Notes: a model not told the origin generated them from the letters alone. Shown: positions 22,741 through 34,640, counted from the first letter of the stretch. The stretch is DNA of 58,332 nt from Pleurotus ostreatus/Saccharomyces cerevisiae fusant (GCA_024196135.1 JAMQCK010000124.1:1-58332), one strand, 5' to 3'. A program made the numbers and translations.

Positions 22741-24575
22741 TGGTGGGGGAGGGAAAGCAGAGGCGGCGGGGGTTATTGGAGCACCATGTCGCGCCGTGAC
22801 GGTGATAGCAGAGGAATCCCAGATCAGCCTGGACCGGCACGATCCTCTCCCAGAGCGCTGCGCAATTTGATAGTATCATCGATACGGCACCCCTGAAGGC
22901 TATTTCGCTAAAAACAACCTGAGAAATGCCCCCCTCCGTAAGGCGAAGGCCAGTAAACAACTGTCCAGCAAGCGCTGCGTTCACGTACTACTTCGATAGT
23001 GCCATCGAGAGAAGCCATAAAATGATCTTGAGCACTCTTTCAGCCGCTAGAAAAGCTCAAGGGCAGGCATTGTGGAGCCTCCTCAAGATGAGTACCCCCC
23101 AAGCCCCCCTTGTCCTCGGAAAAGAAAGTCATTTCGGCGATGTTTCTGAAGGTCTCTCGGCGGAACGGCAGCCTGAGTTTTGATGGCGCCTAATCTTAGT
23201 CCGCACGTGTTTTATGGCCGGCGGCAGCAAAACCACCTGTCTTCCCGCTCTTCTTCCACTTGATGTCACCGCAACATGCAACTTGACCTTCGACTCTCAC
23301 TGCGCGCACGCAGGGGGGCGTTCTCTGTCGCTCTCGCAAGTTCCGCGCTCTTCGCAGCTCCAAACACCCCCGCGATCGCGGGGTCGATAGACGGCGGGCT
23401 AGAGCTCGTCGACAGGTCTTTTCGCGCACGCCCCGCGGACTGCCCACGGGCACCTCACCGCATCCCACGGGGCGCCAATGGAGATCTCTATGCACCTTCC
23501 CGCTCCCCCGAATGCCAGTGTATGGCGACCGACTCTGGCCTGCTCTCGTCGAGCTCTCGTCCAGCGTACGCCTGGCGGTCCCTGACATGCCTTCGAGGCC
23601 GCGCATGACGCACAGGTACGTTTCGGTCGACATGCCGCTCGGCGCCTCTGCACATTCGCCGACTTTCCATGGTCCTTCCGCGCTCGCCATTCAACGGATG
23701 AAGCGGCAAAATGCGGCTGAACAATGGACGGAACGTGTGTTCATCATCACGGACTTACCGGCAGGCACCGTACTTTCTCATCGTCGGCTGCAGCTTGACT
23801 GGCTGCAGCTGACGTCGAGGGCGTCTCTGACGCACGTTCATTGGTGAGACGGAGAGCGTACCTGGGCTCAAAAGCCTGTTCCGATACGACAATTCCTCGC
23901 GCAGGCACTTCAGGCTCCAGCTCTTCAAAATCAACATCCATCGCATCCATCCATCGTCGTAAGTACATGACTCGGTCATCGTAGCGTACAAGGCATGAAC
24001 ATGATTATCGTACACGTCAAGGTACATAGTCATAAGTTGATCGATATACAGTAGCATTCACAGCGAATAGTAGCATGCAGCGCGTCCATCCAGCCATCGC
24101 GGCTGGCGCGAATAGAACCTGAACGCGTCAAAGTCATCATGGGAGTGCATGGTCCGGGGGTCGTAATCCGCAGTCAAGGGCATCATCCGAAGTCAAGGAC
24201 ACTATCCAAAGTCATCGTCTCTCGGGAGAAGAGTCGTCAGAACGTTCCGAAGCATAGGCTGTTTGCATAGGCAGGAAGGGTGCGGCCCGCCAGAAGCGCC
24301 GAGCAACTGGCCAGCGGTGGGCGCCTCAATGGCCGTGCCGCACTCCCATGTCGATGGAGTGATAGGCATAGCGAGCACCGCGCTAGTTTGTAGGTGGGAG
24401 CAGCCGAGGCACTGGCCTCGAAGCCCGTCGAGGGCAGATGAAGCTGAGCGCTTGCCAAGCGCAGGGCCGGCGGTGGAATGGCGTCAAGCGTCTACCGCGG
24501 GCGTCCAAGAAGAGCATAGCAGCACGCGAGGCGCCGACCAAGAAGGCAGTCCGGGGGCAGTAGCCGCGAATCCGG
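22741..24575. other. Intergenic region, 1.8 kb, without a recognisable gene
   Basis: It includes the arrestin promoter. Frames at 23196-23690 (-) and 23276-23847 (+) are open but overlap each other and show no domain. A short 19-bp imperfect direct repeat lies at 24169-24217 (CGCAGTCAAGGGCATCATC, then CGAAGTCAAGGACACTATC). A non-coding transcript cannot be excluded. Confidence 0.4.
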
Positions 24576-26007
24576 TCACGGCACGCCCACCCGGCCCAGC
24601 CAGCCGCGGACGCTCCCGGTCGTGCTCGCGAGGCTGCCGAGGCTCCGCGCCCCGCCGCTCCGTACGCTGTCCATTGAGGGCGCGCGGCGGAGCGGGAGGG
24701 ACGAGGAGAGGCCTGCGCGCTTGGAGAGGCGGGAGCGGAGGGAGGATTTGGACCTGAGGGACGAGGAGCCCGAGCCGGTCGACATAAAGGAGGAGGCGGA
24801 GGAGACGGGCGCGTCGTGCTCGCGCGGGACAGGTACCGGCGCTGTGCCCAGCGCGTACGGGCCTGAGATTGACGGTCGAGGTGGTGGTCCCGCGCGGCGG
24901 AGACCGACCAGTCGTCGCAGGCTGCGATCCTCGCCCTCCTTGCTCCTGCTCCTGCTTCGGCTGCTCTTCTTCCTGCCGAATCCTAGACTCGACTCCTTCT
25001 CTTTCCTGGGTGATGGCGGCGGCCTCAGGCTCGCAACGAGCGCCCCGTGCTCATTCCCAAGGTCGAAGTCCATGCTATCGAGGTCAATGCCCAGACTCTC
25101 TTCCTCCTTCGCACATATCCGCGCTTCGACCTCCCAGTATCCTGCGCTCGCGTAGTGCACCGTCGGCGCAGCAGCGAACTTAACAGACTTGGATGACGAC
25201 ATCGCAGAGGGCGGGGGAATGGAAGACGACGCAGACGCCGCGCTCGCCTTTGTAGCCGCGCTGTCCTTTGTCGTCACAGACGACGTGCGCGCGGTCCGGT
25301 GGTGCAGGCACGGCGGCGCCCCGCCCGCCACCCCACGATGGTGCGGCTCGAACTTGCTGGACGGCAACAGCGGCGACGGCGTCTCCGGCCGCGCAGAGGA
25401 GTCTGAGGTCATGGAGCTCGTCAGCGAGGACATCGACGGCGTGCGGCTCTGCCCCGAGGCCGTGCGCGTGCTGAGCGAGTGCGCCACGGAGGGCGTCAGC
25501 GCTTGCGACGGGTGCGTCTTCAGCGCGCGCGGCTCCGAGGGCACTGTGCGCGAGCGCGGGCGCATGAAAACCTTCCAGAAGGGCGCATCCTTTGTCTTCT
25601 CCTTCTCCGGCCGCGCGGTCGAGTATGTGTTCACGGACGTCGTGCTCGGCCCCGCATAGCGCGTGCCTGGGCGGCCATTGGCAGACCGCTGGCTAAGCGA
25701 GCGCTGGCTGAAGGCTGAGGACCCCGAGCGCGAGGGCCGTGGGCGCCTGTTGATCCACTCGGTGGGGCGCGGGCCCTCATCAGGTGGTATGATCTCCGTG
25801 GGCTGTACGTGGGGAAGGGGATCGTCCTTAAGGCGGAGTTTGGACGCCGCACGGGGGATCGATGCCGCATGAGAGGAGTAGGGTGGCGGGGGTGGTGTCG
25901 GCGAGGGCGTGGGCGGTGTCTGCGGCGCCGATATGGATGGGCATGTGAGCGACGCACTCCAACGCGCGAGGCAGCTGCGCACTCACCAAAACACAACGAA
26001 GATGCAT
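24576..26007 (-). CDS. Uncharacterised Ser/Pro-rich disordered protein
   Basis: I do not recognise this gene. The long frame continues upstream only through a GTG codon, so I place the start at ATG 26005-26007. A first exon MHLRCVL and a 67-nt intron (25920-25986, GTGAGT...GCAG) then join to TPPTPSPTPPPPPYS. The product of about 450 residues is mostly low-complexity Ser/Arg/Pro. Two islands look conserved: KDAPFWKVFMRPRSRT and KSVKFAAAPTVHYASAGYWE, the latter around residue 255 and followed by an acidic stretch (GIDLDSMDFDLGNEHG). Arg/Ser runs (SSRSRSRSKEGE) may be phosphorylated. The gene is probably real because the frame is long and unbroken, but the first exon is inferred. Confidence 0.65.
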
Positions 26008-27572
26008 CGGGGACTTGGATTTTAGGGGCAGGTCGTAGTGGCTAGGGAAAGCAGACGATCGCTCGGGGGCCGAGGTAGACAGGGTGGACCACCGCGGAGG
26101 GGAGCTGTCTCTGTCAAATGGCTAGGGAATGGTCAGCGTCCCTCCCCGTTAAGATAAGGAAAAGGGACGTACCGCTGGCGACGCTGGTCGCGATGCCCTC
26201 CCTTCAAACCAGGCGCTTGCTTCCAGCCACCGCAACTCGTCTAGCGTAAGCGAGCGCCGTGGACAAGCGCCGGTCTCCATATCATTCTGGGCGAGGATTA
26301 GCATCCACATCCCTCCGTCGTCGAGAGGCTAGAGCAACGTACAGAGCACATCGTAGCAGACAGAACGAATGAGGGACGGAGGGACGCGCGAACGCACGAC
26401 TAAGTGGACGGACACACAAAGGGGAACGCAGGCGATGGGCAGTAAAGAGGAAAGGTTCCGTCGGCTCGCGCGTTTAACTAGTCCTCATCACCTCATTTCC
26501 CGCACGTGTCCAGGGCGAATGAGGAGAACTTCGGACGGAGACATGCAGTACGCAAAGGGCGATAGCGCGCTCATGAAGCGTGTAGGCCGCGAGGCAGAGC
26601 AACACGTGACCTCGCCTAGGCGCTGCCTCCATCGCAGGCGAGGACTTTACGTGGTGCGGGACGACAGGCCGCTCTTGCTGCAACTGTTCCGACGGCGAGG
26701 TCTGCGGCGGATGGCCTAAAACATAGTCAGAGATGAGTTAACGTACAGATTAAACAATGGGTGCGTACGATTTGGGGTAGGCGGCGGTGACGGCTCTGCT
26801 TTTCTGAGTCGGGCTGCGTGTATAAGAAAGTTCGGTTAGAAGCCATGAAGTAAGTTCGAGGGCTAGCTTTCATAGCTCGTCGGCCATGCGGCATGTGGCA
26901 GAGGTGCAATGAGCGGGACGCTGCTTCCTCACGGCAGACGTGAAGGCTCCGGTATGCATGTTGGTGAGAAGGAAGAAGTGTCTCGCCCGCCTGCTCTAAC
27001 GATGACAGTCCAACGCGATTGGATAAGGGGCTGCAACATGAAGACATCAAACGTTATCTCCTGGAGCGCAAGGCCACGCTCAAGTTGAGGGTGCTACCAA
27101 AGCGGGATGTTGACAGGAAAAAGCGGACTGGCATTGACGTCAAAACCGGACTCTATAGGCAAGAAGTTGTGCTTACTTGACGGCGGTAGTTGCTCTCGCG
27201 ACAAGGCGAGCCTGAGCCGGGAGATTTTGCCTTCACGCTCCGAACGCTGAAGAAGTCAATGATTTAGTGCGCTTTTCAATTCGACTCTGGAGTTCTACAG
27301 GCAGGAATAGCCGTCGGACCTGCATTCAGCGGTCTTCCTTGCGGTCGGCAGCGCTCATGCCCGTGTCCGCGGGAGGTGGAGATGAACGTCTTGTGAGCGT
27401 TGATCCTTACTACTCAGGCGGTGCTGCTCCGTCCGAGCAGCAGGGGTAGGGGTCAAGAGGCGTGAGTGAAAGTGCATTAAGGGTGGTTCTACATCTATAA
27501 CACCGTCAGCACAGGTTGAAGGACACGGAAGTTGACGCACAATGAAGTATGACTGGACATGGTGACAGCGCA
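26008..27572. other. Intergenic region, 1.6 kb, without a recognisable gene
   Basis: It contains the promoter of the Ser-rich protein gene and the 3' region of mL43. Several short frames of up to 116 codons occur on both strands without family resemblance or matching splice signals. I see no repeats. Confidence 0.4.
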
Positions 27573-28050
27573 CTATAGCTGTGGCCGAGGTGCGTGCAAT
27601 CCACTCCAAATGCCCCTCGCAGACTCGGTCATGCTCTCCACCGTCCGGCGCTTGAGGGGTACAATCTTCGCCCCAGAAGAGTCGAGTAGTAGCTGGACCT
27701 TCTTCTCGATCCCGTTCACCTCCAAGTCCCGCAGAGGGATGACCTTGTCCCTGTTATTCACTAACAAGCCCAAGTCAGCTCAGAAGTACGGAGCAGAAGC
27801 CGCCGAGGGTGTGCGCACCGTAGAATCCCCTCACAATGGGCTGCTTGTGATTCCTCGGCTTCACCACAATTTCGACGTGCGGGTTCTCGCGCGCGAGGTC
27901 CTCCAGGTGCTTGACAAGATAGGTGCGCGTGTTCGCGGATGTGGGCCACTTCTCGCAGTATTCGAACACCATTTTGCGGATGTGAGGCAGGAAAGTGGTG
28001 TGCCCGTTCGCCGGCCGGGACCCCAGCTTGGCACGCAATATCGCCGACAT
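27573..28050 (-). CDS. Mitochondrial large-subunit ribosomal protein mL43 (L51/S25/CI-B8 domain)
   Basis: Structural protein of the mitochondrial ribosome with the thioredoxin-like L51/S25/CI-B8 fold. The ATG is at 28048-28050 (MSAILRAKLGSR). The first exon gives FLPHIRKMVFEYCEKWPTS and NPHVEIVVKPRNHKQPIVRG. One intron (GTGCGC...TTAG) joins RGFY to VNNRDKVIPLRDLEVNGI. The C-terminal block VESMTESARGIWSGLHA is close to the ending of yeast Mrpl51. The spliced length of about 140 residues equals the usual size. A short basic N-terminus probably serves for import. Confidence 0.9.
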
Positions 28051-28389
28051 TGTGGAGGGAAGAGAGATTGGGCACCGAGCTGACCCTCAAATGGTTGGAA
28101 CAACGTCCGGAATGCGGAAGACCGAACAGCGGGCGGTCACCGTCAACGGTCACCAACGATGGCAAGGCGCGATCGAGCCCATTCGGGTGATTCGTGGCGT
28201 TCCGGAAACTTCGGGCCGACATTCACGTGCCAGACACGCGGAAGGCGCGTTGCTCTCGACGGACGAACCAGAGCTTGACCACGACTCTTTACCTTCTGCA
28301 ATCATGCATCTCTCTCGGTTATTAGATGTCACCACAGGTTGCACTTGCGATATGTGGCGCCTTTTGACGTAGGATCCACAACACGCTAA

Positions 28390-28925
28390 TGGGTGACTTC
28401 CCGTAAGAATTGGAACGATCCAAACCGATAACAAATTACACAGCCTCCCTTTTGGGCTGGAGATTTGGAAGACGCCGACCTCCGTAAGCGCCGGCGGACC
28501 AAATCATTTTCGAGAGCTTTCCAACACCGCCCTTTGATGGGACCCACAACGTCCAAATTGGGAAGGCGCACCTCTGTCGCCGTTGAAGCGCTCTGATTGC
28601 CTGGAAAGTTCATGGAGAAGGGGCGTGTGGCATGTACAACCTGCGTCGAAGGGGAATGGTAGCGGTAGAAGGAGTGCTAGACCTGCTATGGAGGGCACAC
28701 CGAAGTTCGTGGCTGCCACGCGATCAGCGTGATGATGTCACAGCAGCAGTTTGGAACGCCTTTGGAATCTGGCGAGGGGTCGGGAGGCCTCGCCAGATTG
28801 CAGAGGTTTGGAAAGGTTCGAAATTGCAAATCGCGCATCGCCACCCCTCCGGCTTCGCGGCATGACGCAAATTTGGCTGTGCGAAATGGGTTTGGACGTT
28901 CCAAATCCTTACGGGAAGTCACCCA
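28390..28925. mobile_element. Candidate non-autonomous DNA element (MITE-like) with 37-bp terminal inverted repeats
   Basis: The left end 28390-28426 and the right end 28889-28925 are inverted copies. Both begin TGGGTGACTTCCCGTAAG, and after a small difference share TTGGAACG and TCCAAACC. The 536-bp interior has no transposase. It contains a perfect 12-bp stem (AATCTGGCGAGG, 28766-28777; complement 28788-28799) with a 10-nt loop. Flanking bases (CTAA left, ATGT right) do not show an obvious target-site duplication. It sits between the mL43 start and the glycosylase stop. Confidence 0.6.
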
Positions 28926-29019
28926 ATGTCCGCACAATTCGTGCTTCAACTTGCCCTCATGGATGTGCTCAGGGTTACGGTAGACGATACGGCTCCAAAC
29001 CCCATGGAGGATATTCAAG

Positions 29020-30560
29020 TCATGTCCGCAGCTTCTTGCGCAGCTTCCGTGATCCCACGACTTTCTGCACATATGCGCTTCAACAGAGAACTCCTACATA
29101 ATGGCGAGGGTCTCACCTTGCGCTTGCTGGATGTGGCAGGGGCAGGTTCTGGCTCGTCTGAAAGTTCTGTGAGGACGCTTTCCGCGTCGTCCTTTGGATA
29201 GAAGATGAGCATATTTGCGGCCTGAGCACGATGATAGCACGGTCAACATACGTCGAGGGCATCGCCAGTCGCCTTTACTGCATCCGGCGGTAGAGCAGGC
29301 AGCTTCTGCAGTTCTTCGACGTAGGCAGACGTGCGACCGCCGACCGTGACCCATTTGATTGTTGCGGGCTCGCCAGAAGGCTGTCCTAAAGTCAGCATCA
29401 TGCGCGTCCATCTGAATTTTGAACTTACCAGCGTCATCGTCTGGGGCTTGTTCTTCTTGCCTTTGTCCTATGCTGCGTTATACAAGGGAAGTAGACCTGC
29501 CCAACTTGGACCAGCGTACCCAACGATGCTTGAACAACCAGTCCTCCGGAAACTTCTCTGCGTCCGCATCCGCCTCGACCGCAATCCTACAAACCTCCCC
29601 CGTCCATCGATGCACCGCATCGAGCTCCTCCCCCGTCAGAGTATTGCACCTCCGCTCAGGATGCACGCGCGCATGGTACAGGATCTCGTCCGCGACCCAA
29701 TTGCCCACGCCCGCGCTGAAGCTCTGGTCAAGCAACAAAGCCTTGATAGGACACTTGCGCCGGTTCATGAGTTTTTCGAAGTCAGTTCGCGAGGGCATGG
29801 ATAGAATGGGATCGAATCCCAGTTCGGAGATGGGCGGTTCGTGGAGGGGGTCGGCGCAAAGGCGGATGCGGCCGAGGCGGCGGGCGTCCATGAAGGCGAG
29901 TTGGGTGCCGTCGGAGAAGTAGAGGATGAACTATGAAGGGGTAAAGAGGAGGATGAGAGGAATGTAGTGAGAGGAATGGGCGAGCAAACCTTTATAAAGC
30001 GTGGTGGCCATTCGTCGCCTGCGAGTTTCTTGGATGAGATGTAGTACGTGGCAGCTTCGCCTTTCACCTGGATCGCGTGAGCCAAATATGTTGCGACAGA
30101 AGTGGAGAGAGTTAGATACCTGTATCATTCCTGTCATGCCGAAATGCAGAACGGGCATTCGTCCTTTACCGCTGAGCAGCAAGTAGAAGACTTTGCCTTT
30201 GCCACAAATGAGCATCCGGTCAGCAAATACAGAAAGTCGTGCTGACCATATCTTCCAACATCTTCCAGATTACGTCCGGTGACCTCGTCCGCCTATCCAA
30301 TCAAGTATAATCTTCAGCCTCGTGGAAGGAAGGCACATGTTGAGTAGAAACTCACAAACTCTTCATGGGTAACGCCTGAGAACACGATAGGATCGTCTTC
30401 AGTGTCAACCTTGACTATCTCTTTTCCTTTTCCCGCACGCCTAACCTCTTGAGCGGCCTTCTCGACCTCTGAAGAGGCCTGTGAGCTGCTGCTCGTTGGT
30501 GTCTCAACCGAGCTTAGGAAACTGAATCGAGTAGTGACACCCACCAGGCAGCTCTGGCAT
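29020..30560 (-). CDS. Fpg/Nei-type formamidopyrimidine-DNA glycosylase
   Basis: Bifunctional base-excision repair enzyme that removes oxidised bases in the nucleus or mitochondrion. The start is the 16-nt exon 30545-30560, ATG CCA GAG CTG CCT G. After intron 30469-30544 it continues AG GTC GAG, so the protein begins MPELPEVEKAAQEV with the catalytic Pro2 and Glu3. Later exons give IVFSGVTHEEF, ADEVTGRNLEDVGRYG, KVFYLLLSGKG (conserved Lys) and VLHFGMTGMI. The helix-two-turn-helix block is LDQSFSAGVGNWVADEI followed by ARVHPE. As in plant and fungal Fpg, no zinc finger is seen. The C-terminal tail is Lys/Arg-rich (SSKRKK, RKLRKKLRT) after an acidic segment; its last two introns are inferred, with the stop at 29020-29022. 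Confidence 0.88.
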
Positions 30561-30913
30561 GATACCTTATATCTGCGTTCCTGTCGCGAATGTGAAATTT
30601 CGACGAGCACAAATACCGAAAGGAAAGGTGAAGAGGGTTCGACAAGAGGGAGTTCGGTTAGAGTTGTAAGCTGTGGGTCCAAGATTGAGGCATGATGTCA
30701 TGCGGAATCAAACCGTCTTTGTCGCACGGTCACATGGATACTGTGTTCAAGTTTTACCCACCCCATTTGGACGTTGACGACCCTGTGGGTTTGAAAAGGA
30801 AAAGTCTGAGCGTATTCATGTTGATTCAAGAAACATATAGAAAGCGATTGATAAAGCACTGAATAGATTTGCTGATAGATAAACTACGGAGGTCTTTACC
30901 CTAGCACTCCTCC
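30561..30913. other. Intergenic region between the PARP stop and the glycosylase start
   Basis: This 353-bp stretch holds the glycosylase promoter and the PARP 3' UTR. I see no gene or repeat. Confidence 0.5.
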
Positions 30914-33900
30914 CTACTTCTGGTCCACCATCAGGAGATACCGCGCGCGGATCTGCGCCGTGTTGTAGACGATGTACTGCCAAAAGTCAGCATCTGCATC
31001 CCTTCGTAACTCACGAAGCCCTCACCTCATTGTACTGCAGATACGCCTTCGGATCCGCATTGTTATTGCACGGGCCGTCGGGCATGTGGCAGCCCTTGAG
31101 CGCGTCGTTGCCGAGAACTTCGCCCGCGTCCTTCCAGTTAACGGGCTGAGTGCGGCCGATACCTTTCGTAGCTCTGGCGGATGGGCTGTTAGTGATGGGC
31201 AGGGTGAGGGCGAGTTTAATGATAGACGTACAAAGCATTGGCCTTCTTGCAGCCCTTGTCCGCGTCGTATTCGGCGTCGTAGCGTTCGTAGAACGGTTTG
31301 ACGGCGACTTCGCAGAGTAGGAGGAGACCGGTTTGGCCACTCAGCCTGCGGTGATGTCAGTACGGATGCAATGGATAATTCGAACGACCATGCTCACCCC
31401 ATGTAACAGTAGCCCGCGGATTTGGACATCATCTGAAGGATATTCGGTCAACACACTACCTCGAAAGCACGAGCAGTAAACTCACATCCGCGAAGTACAC
31501 GCCCTTGCCGAACATGTAACCGGTAACAGGAGCTGGAAACGTTCGTCAGCTGCCACCTTTCAACTTGAGCATCCAAAAACAAGAAGCCTACCCTCCGGCG
31601 GCGCAATCCTCAGCCCCTGCTTTAAAATCCCCGCAAAGTTCGTCGTCCGCGACCCGTGCCACAACAACATCCTCTCCCCATCCCCCAGCTTATCAAATCC
31701 AGCCTTCCCCCACGCCACCGTCTCGCTCTCCCGCTCCACGCGATAGATATGCCTTACGCCGACCCGGAAATGGTGCGTCGCGCCGTGCGTGTTGTTCACA
31801 TACGCCTCGAGGGCAGAGAACTCGGAGCTGGCGCGCGCGATGGGCTCCATCCGGGTGAGGTCAAGCGAGCGGAACTTGGCGTCGAGGGGGTTGATGGGGG
31901 CGCCGGATTCGTCGCGCGGGGTGCTGGAGCTGATGAGCTTGGAGGCGACCTCCATGTCGCCAAGGGCGTCGACGAGGTCGAGTTCCTGAGGGTGGGTGGT
32001 CAGAGGATTGGCGAGGGAGGAGGAAGAGCAATGATATATACCGCCTTCAGCACCCTCTCGTCTCCGATTGGCGTAGGGCGGTTGCGGCCGAATGCGTGAG
32101 GGATGATGCTGAGTCCTGAGTCAACCTTCGCTCTCACCGCTTCACGAACAAAGATCACACTCACGAGTAATACACCCCACTCAGATGCTCGATCGCCGCC
32201 CTCTGCCCGCCATTCGCCTTCGCAACCTCGCCGTTGGGGTCCTTGATCACGTCCGCGAGCTGCTTGAGCGCAGAGAAGCCCTGTAGGATCGTGTTCTTCG
32301 AAAGCTTGCCCAGCGGCAGCTTGTTCGCATCGTAGTTCATGGAGGAGAGATGCGCGTCGATGAGGCTGACACGTACGTTAGATTTGGTGGAAATGATAAA
32401 AGGGAAGCAAAGGATGAACGCACGCAGTATTGAAAATCAGCCTGCACAAATCCTGCACCTCCGCATCCAGACTGCTGTCGGGAATCGGCGTCGCCTCGCG
32501 CTCGGACTTCTTGCCCTTGCCCGTCTTGGTCGACTCCTCGGCCTTGTCCTCGTCACCGAAGTCGCGCTCCAGCCAAAAGTACTTGCCTGTTGTTCGTGAT
32601 ATTTGTTCAGTGCTCATTGGTTCAAGCACGGACTACACGAGAGCGTACCCTTCTTAGCCACCATCCCCACGCGCTGCTCCCAGGCTACGGCAGCCTTCGC
32701 TTTGAACTGCTTCTTGAACTCGTTCACTGCGGTAGCCGGAGGCCAGGGGCCCTGCAAGTCGGCCCATTTAGTGACAGACCCTTGAGTGAATAAGTACAAC
32801 GCAAACCAACCTTAAGCTGACTCTGCCCGCGTTCGCCGACGCGGCCCCAGCGCGTGTACAGCCAGCAGGAGCTTTCGTTTCCGATGGGGTGAAGGAGTTG
32901 AATGACGTAGAACCTGGCGAGTGTGAGTCTCGAGTGCAAAGGACTCCCCGTGGAGGACCCCCCGATTAGAGGGATGGAGACGTCGCAAAGACACGTACTT
33001 GTTCTTGTTCGCCCCAATATCGGTCTGATTGAGCATGGCGTCCCAGACGCCTTCGGCGTTCGCGTACACTTGATGAGTGGCTACGTGTCCAATTTGAGTT
33101 TGTGGCATACACCGGACGAAGCAGAGCAGTACATACAGACTTTCCCAGATTCGGGGTCGACAGGGGCGGCGCCGCGCTTCAGGACGGAAACCTACGAAAG
33201 GTAGTCAATACCCGACCAAACAACGATATCCTGTCCACTAGAATTGGCGAACTGACCATCTTCGCCGGCGGCTCGTCGTCCTCGTCCATCGCATCGTCGT
33301 CTACAGCAGCATCTTTCTTCGCCTTCTTGCTAGCTGGCTTCGCCTTCACTTCTTCCTCGTCGTCAGACGGGCTCGCAGCACGGGTTCGCTTGCCCGACGA
33401 CTTGGGCTTTGCGTCCGACTTGGGCTTCGCGGACTTGGACCTCGCTCTGTAGCCTTTCGGCGACCGTCGCTTGACCGGGGGTTGCGCTCCATCCGTCTCC
33501 ACATTCTCTTCCTCATCCTCTTCTTCCTCGTCAGCTTCCGCGATGTCATCGACGGTCTTCTTCGCGGCAGCCTTTGTGGCTGGCTTCTTTGCCGCAGCCT
33601 TGGCCTTCGTGGTTGAAGGTGGCTTCGAGCCTGCCCTTGAGCCCGCGCGAGACCTCGACTTTAACTGCGGCTCTTCCTCCTCCTCCTCCTCCTCCTGCAC
33701 GTCCTTGACCGTCTTCTTGGCCGCAGCCTTCGACGCTGGCTTCTTCGCCGGCGCCTTGACCTTCGTGGTCGAAGGTGGCTTCGAACCCGCCCTCGACCCA
33801 GCTCTTGACCGTGCCTTAGGCTTCGGCTCTTCCTCTTCTTCACCTTCCTCCTCCCCTTCGTCAGCAACATCCTTCTTCTTCGCCGCCGCCTTCTTCGCTG

Positions 33901-34027
33901 GGGCCTTCTTCGCAGGCGGCGCAGGCGCAGGCGGCGGTGCAGCGGCCGCGGCGGCCTTGATACGCGAGCTTTGACGCGTAGGCACCGCGGGGGCCGCGTC
34001 GGGGTCTGCCTTCTTGCGAGGGGGCAT
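30914..34027 (-). CDS. Poly(ADP-ribose) polymerase with WGR domain (PARP2/3-like)
   Basis: Nuclear enzyme that attaches ADP-ribose from NAD+ to proteins at DNA breaks. The ATG is at 34025-34027 (MPPRKKADPDAAPAV). The first 260 residues are a basic/acidic low-complexity tail holding two copies of SRAGSRAGSKPPSTTK plus AKKPAxKAAAKKTV. The WGR domain follows (LLHPIGNESSCWLYTRWGRVG). Next is the PARP regulatory domain (LPLGKLSKNTILQGFSALKQ), then the catalytic domain. The H-Y-E triad is intact: LLWHGSRTTN, GKGVYFADMMSKSAGYCYM and YLQYNEYIVYNT. Many introns are required, and the end is RYLLMVDQK, stop 30914-30916. There are no zinc-finger or BRCT domains, as usual for PARP2/3-type proteins. Confidence 0.92.
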
Positions 34028-34640
34028 CTTGAGGGTCGCTGGAGATGGTGGTCGGGAACAAGGAGTTGAACAAGCCGTTTGAGTCGCGACGCGTTGAGCC
34101 CCTATTTATTCCCACGTTGTGCTCGGGCCCGAGTCCGCGATCGCGTCGCATTGTCCCCGTGTGGCACGTGTATCAGACGCGTCGAGTCACACGAACAGTC
34201 ACGCTGCTCCTCGAGTCAACCGCCCTCATCCTGCGCGCCTGCCACGTCTGACGCACGAGTCAGGTCGCATTCGCAAAGTTCTTGGCCTTTCTCAATCACC
34301 CAGCAGTGGACACAACATATGAAGATGCAATTACGAGACGTTATAATGGATACAGTATGTATGTAGCAGTAGTCGTTATTCTGATGCAGTCCAGTCCAGC
34401 AGATATGGATACATTGCGCCCACGGATAGCAGTGCATGTATAGCATGTCGGGCGTGCGGCGTGGGGTTCGCCTGGAAATATGCGTGGTGGTCGCAAGCCC
34501 GCGCAGCAGACTTGGGAGATGAACGGGGCGAGAGAAGAGGCGTGATGGTTGATAAATATTAGCAGATGAACTGGTGGGTCACATTAGCAAACGTGGTCGC
34601 GAGATAGCGGACAAAGAGCACACACCTGAACTGACTAAAC
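34028..34640. other. Intergenic region upstream of the PARP gene
   Basis: It holds the PARP promoter; an AT-rich ATTTATT element sits near 34102, about 75 bp before the PARP start codon. It also holds the 3' region of the phosphatase gene. No gene is seen. Confidence 0.45.

Noticed and set aside
23196..23847. Overlapping frames on both strands (up to 164 codons)
   Set aside because: Neither has a signal peptide, domain or convincing introns; GC-rich sequence keeps frames open by chance.
25980..25982. GTG start for the Ser-rich protein
   Set aside because: The codon lies inside a good intron (GTGAGT...GCAG); the ATG at 26005-26007 is preferred.
26369..26719. 116-codon + strand frame
   Set aside because: No family and no promoter or splice support.
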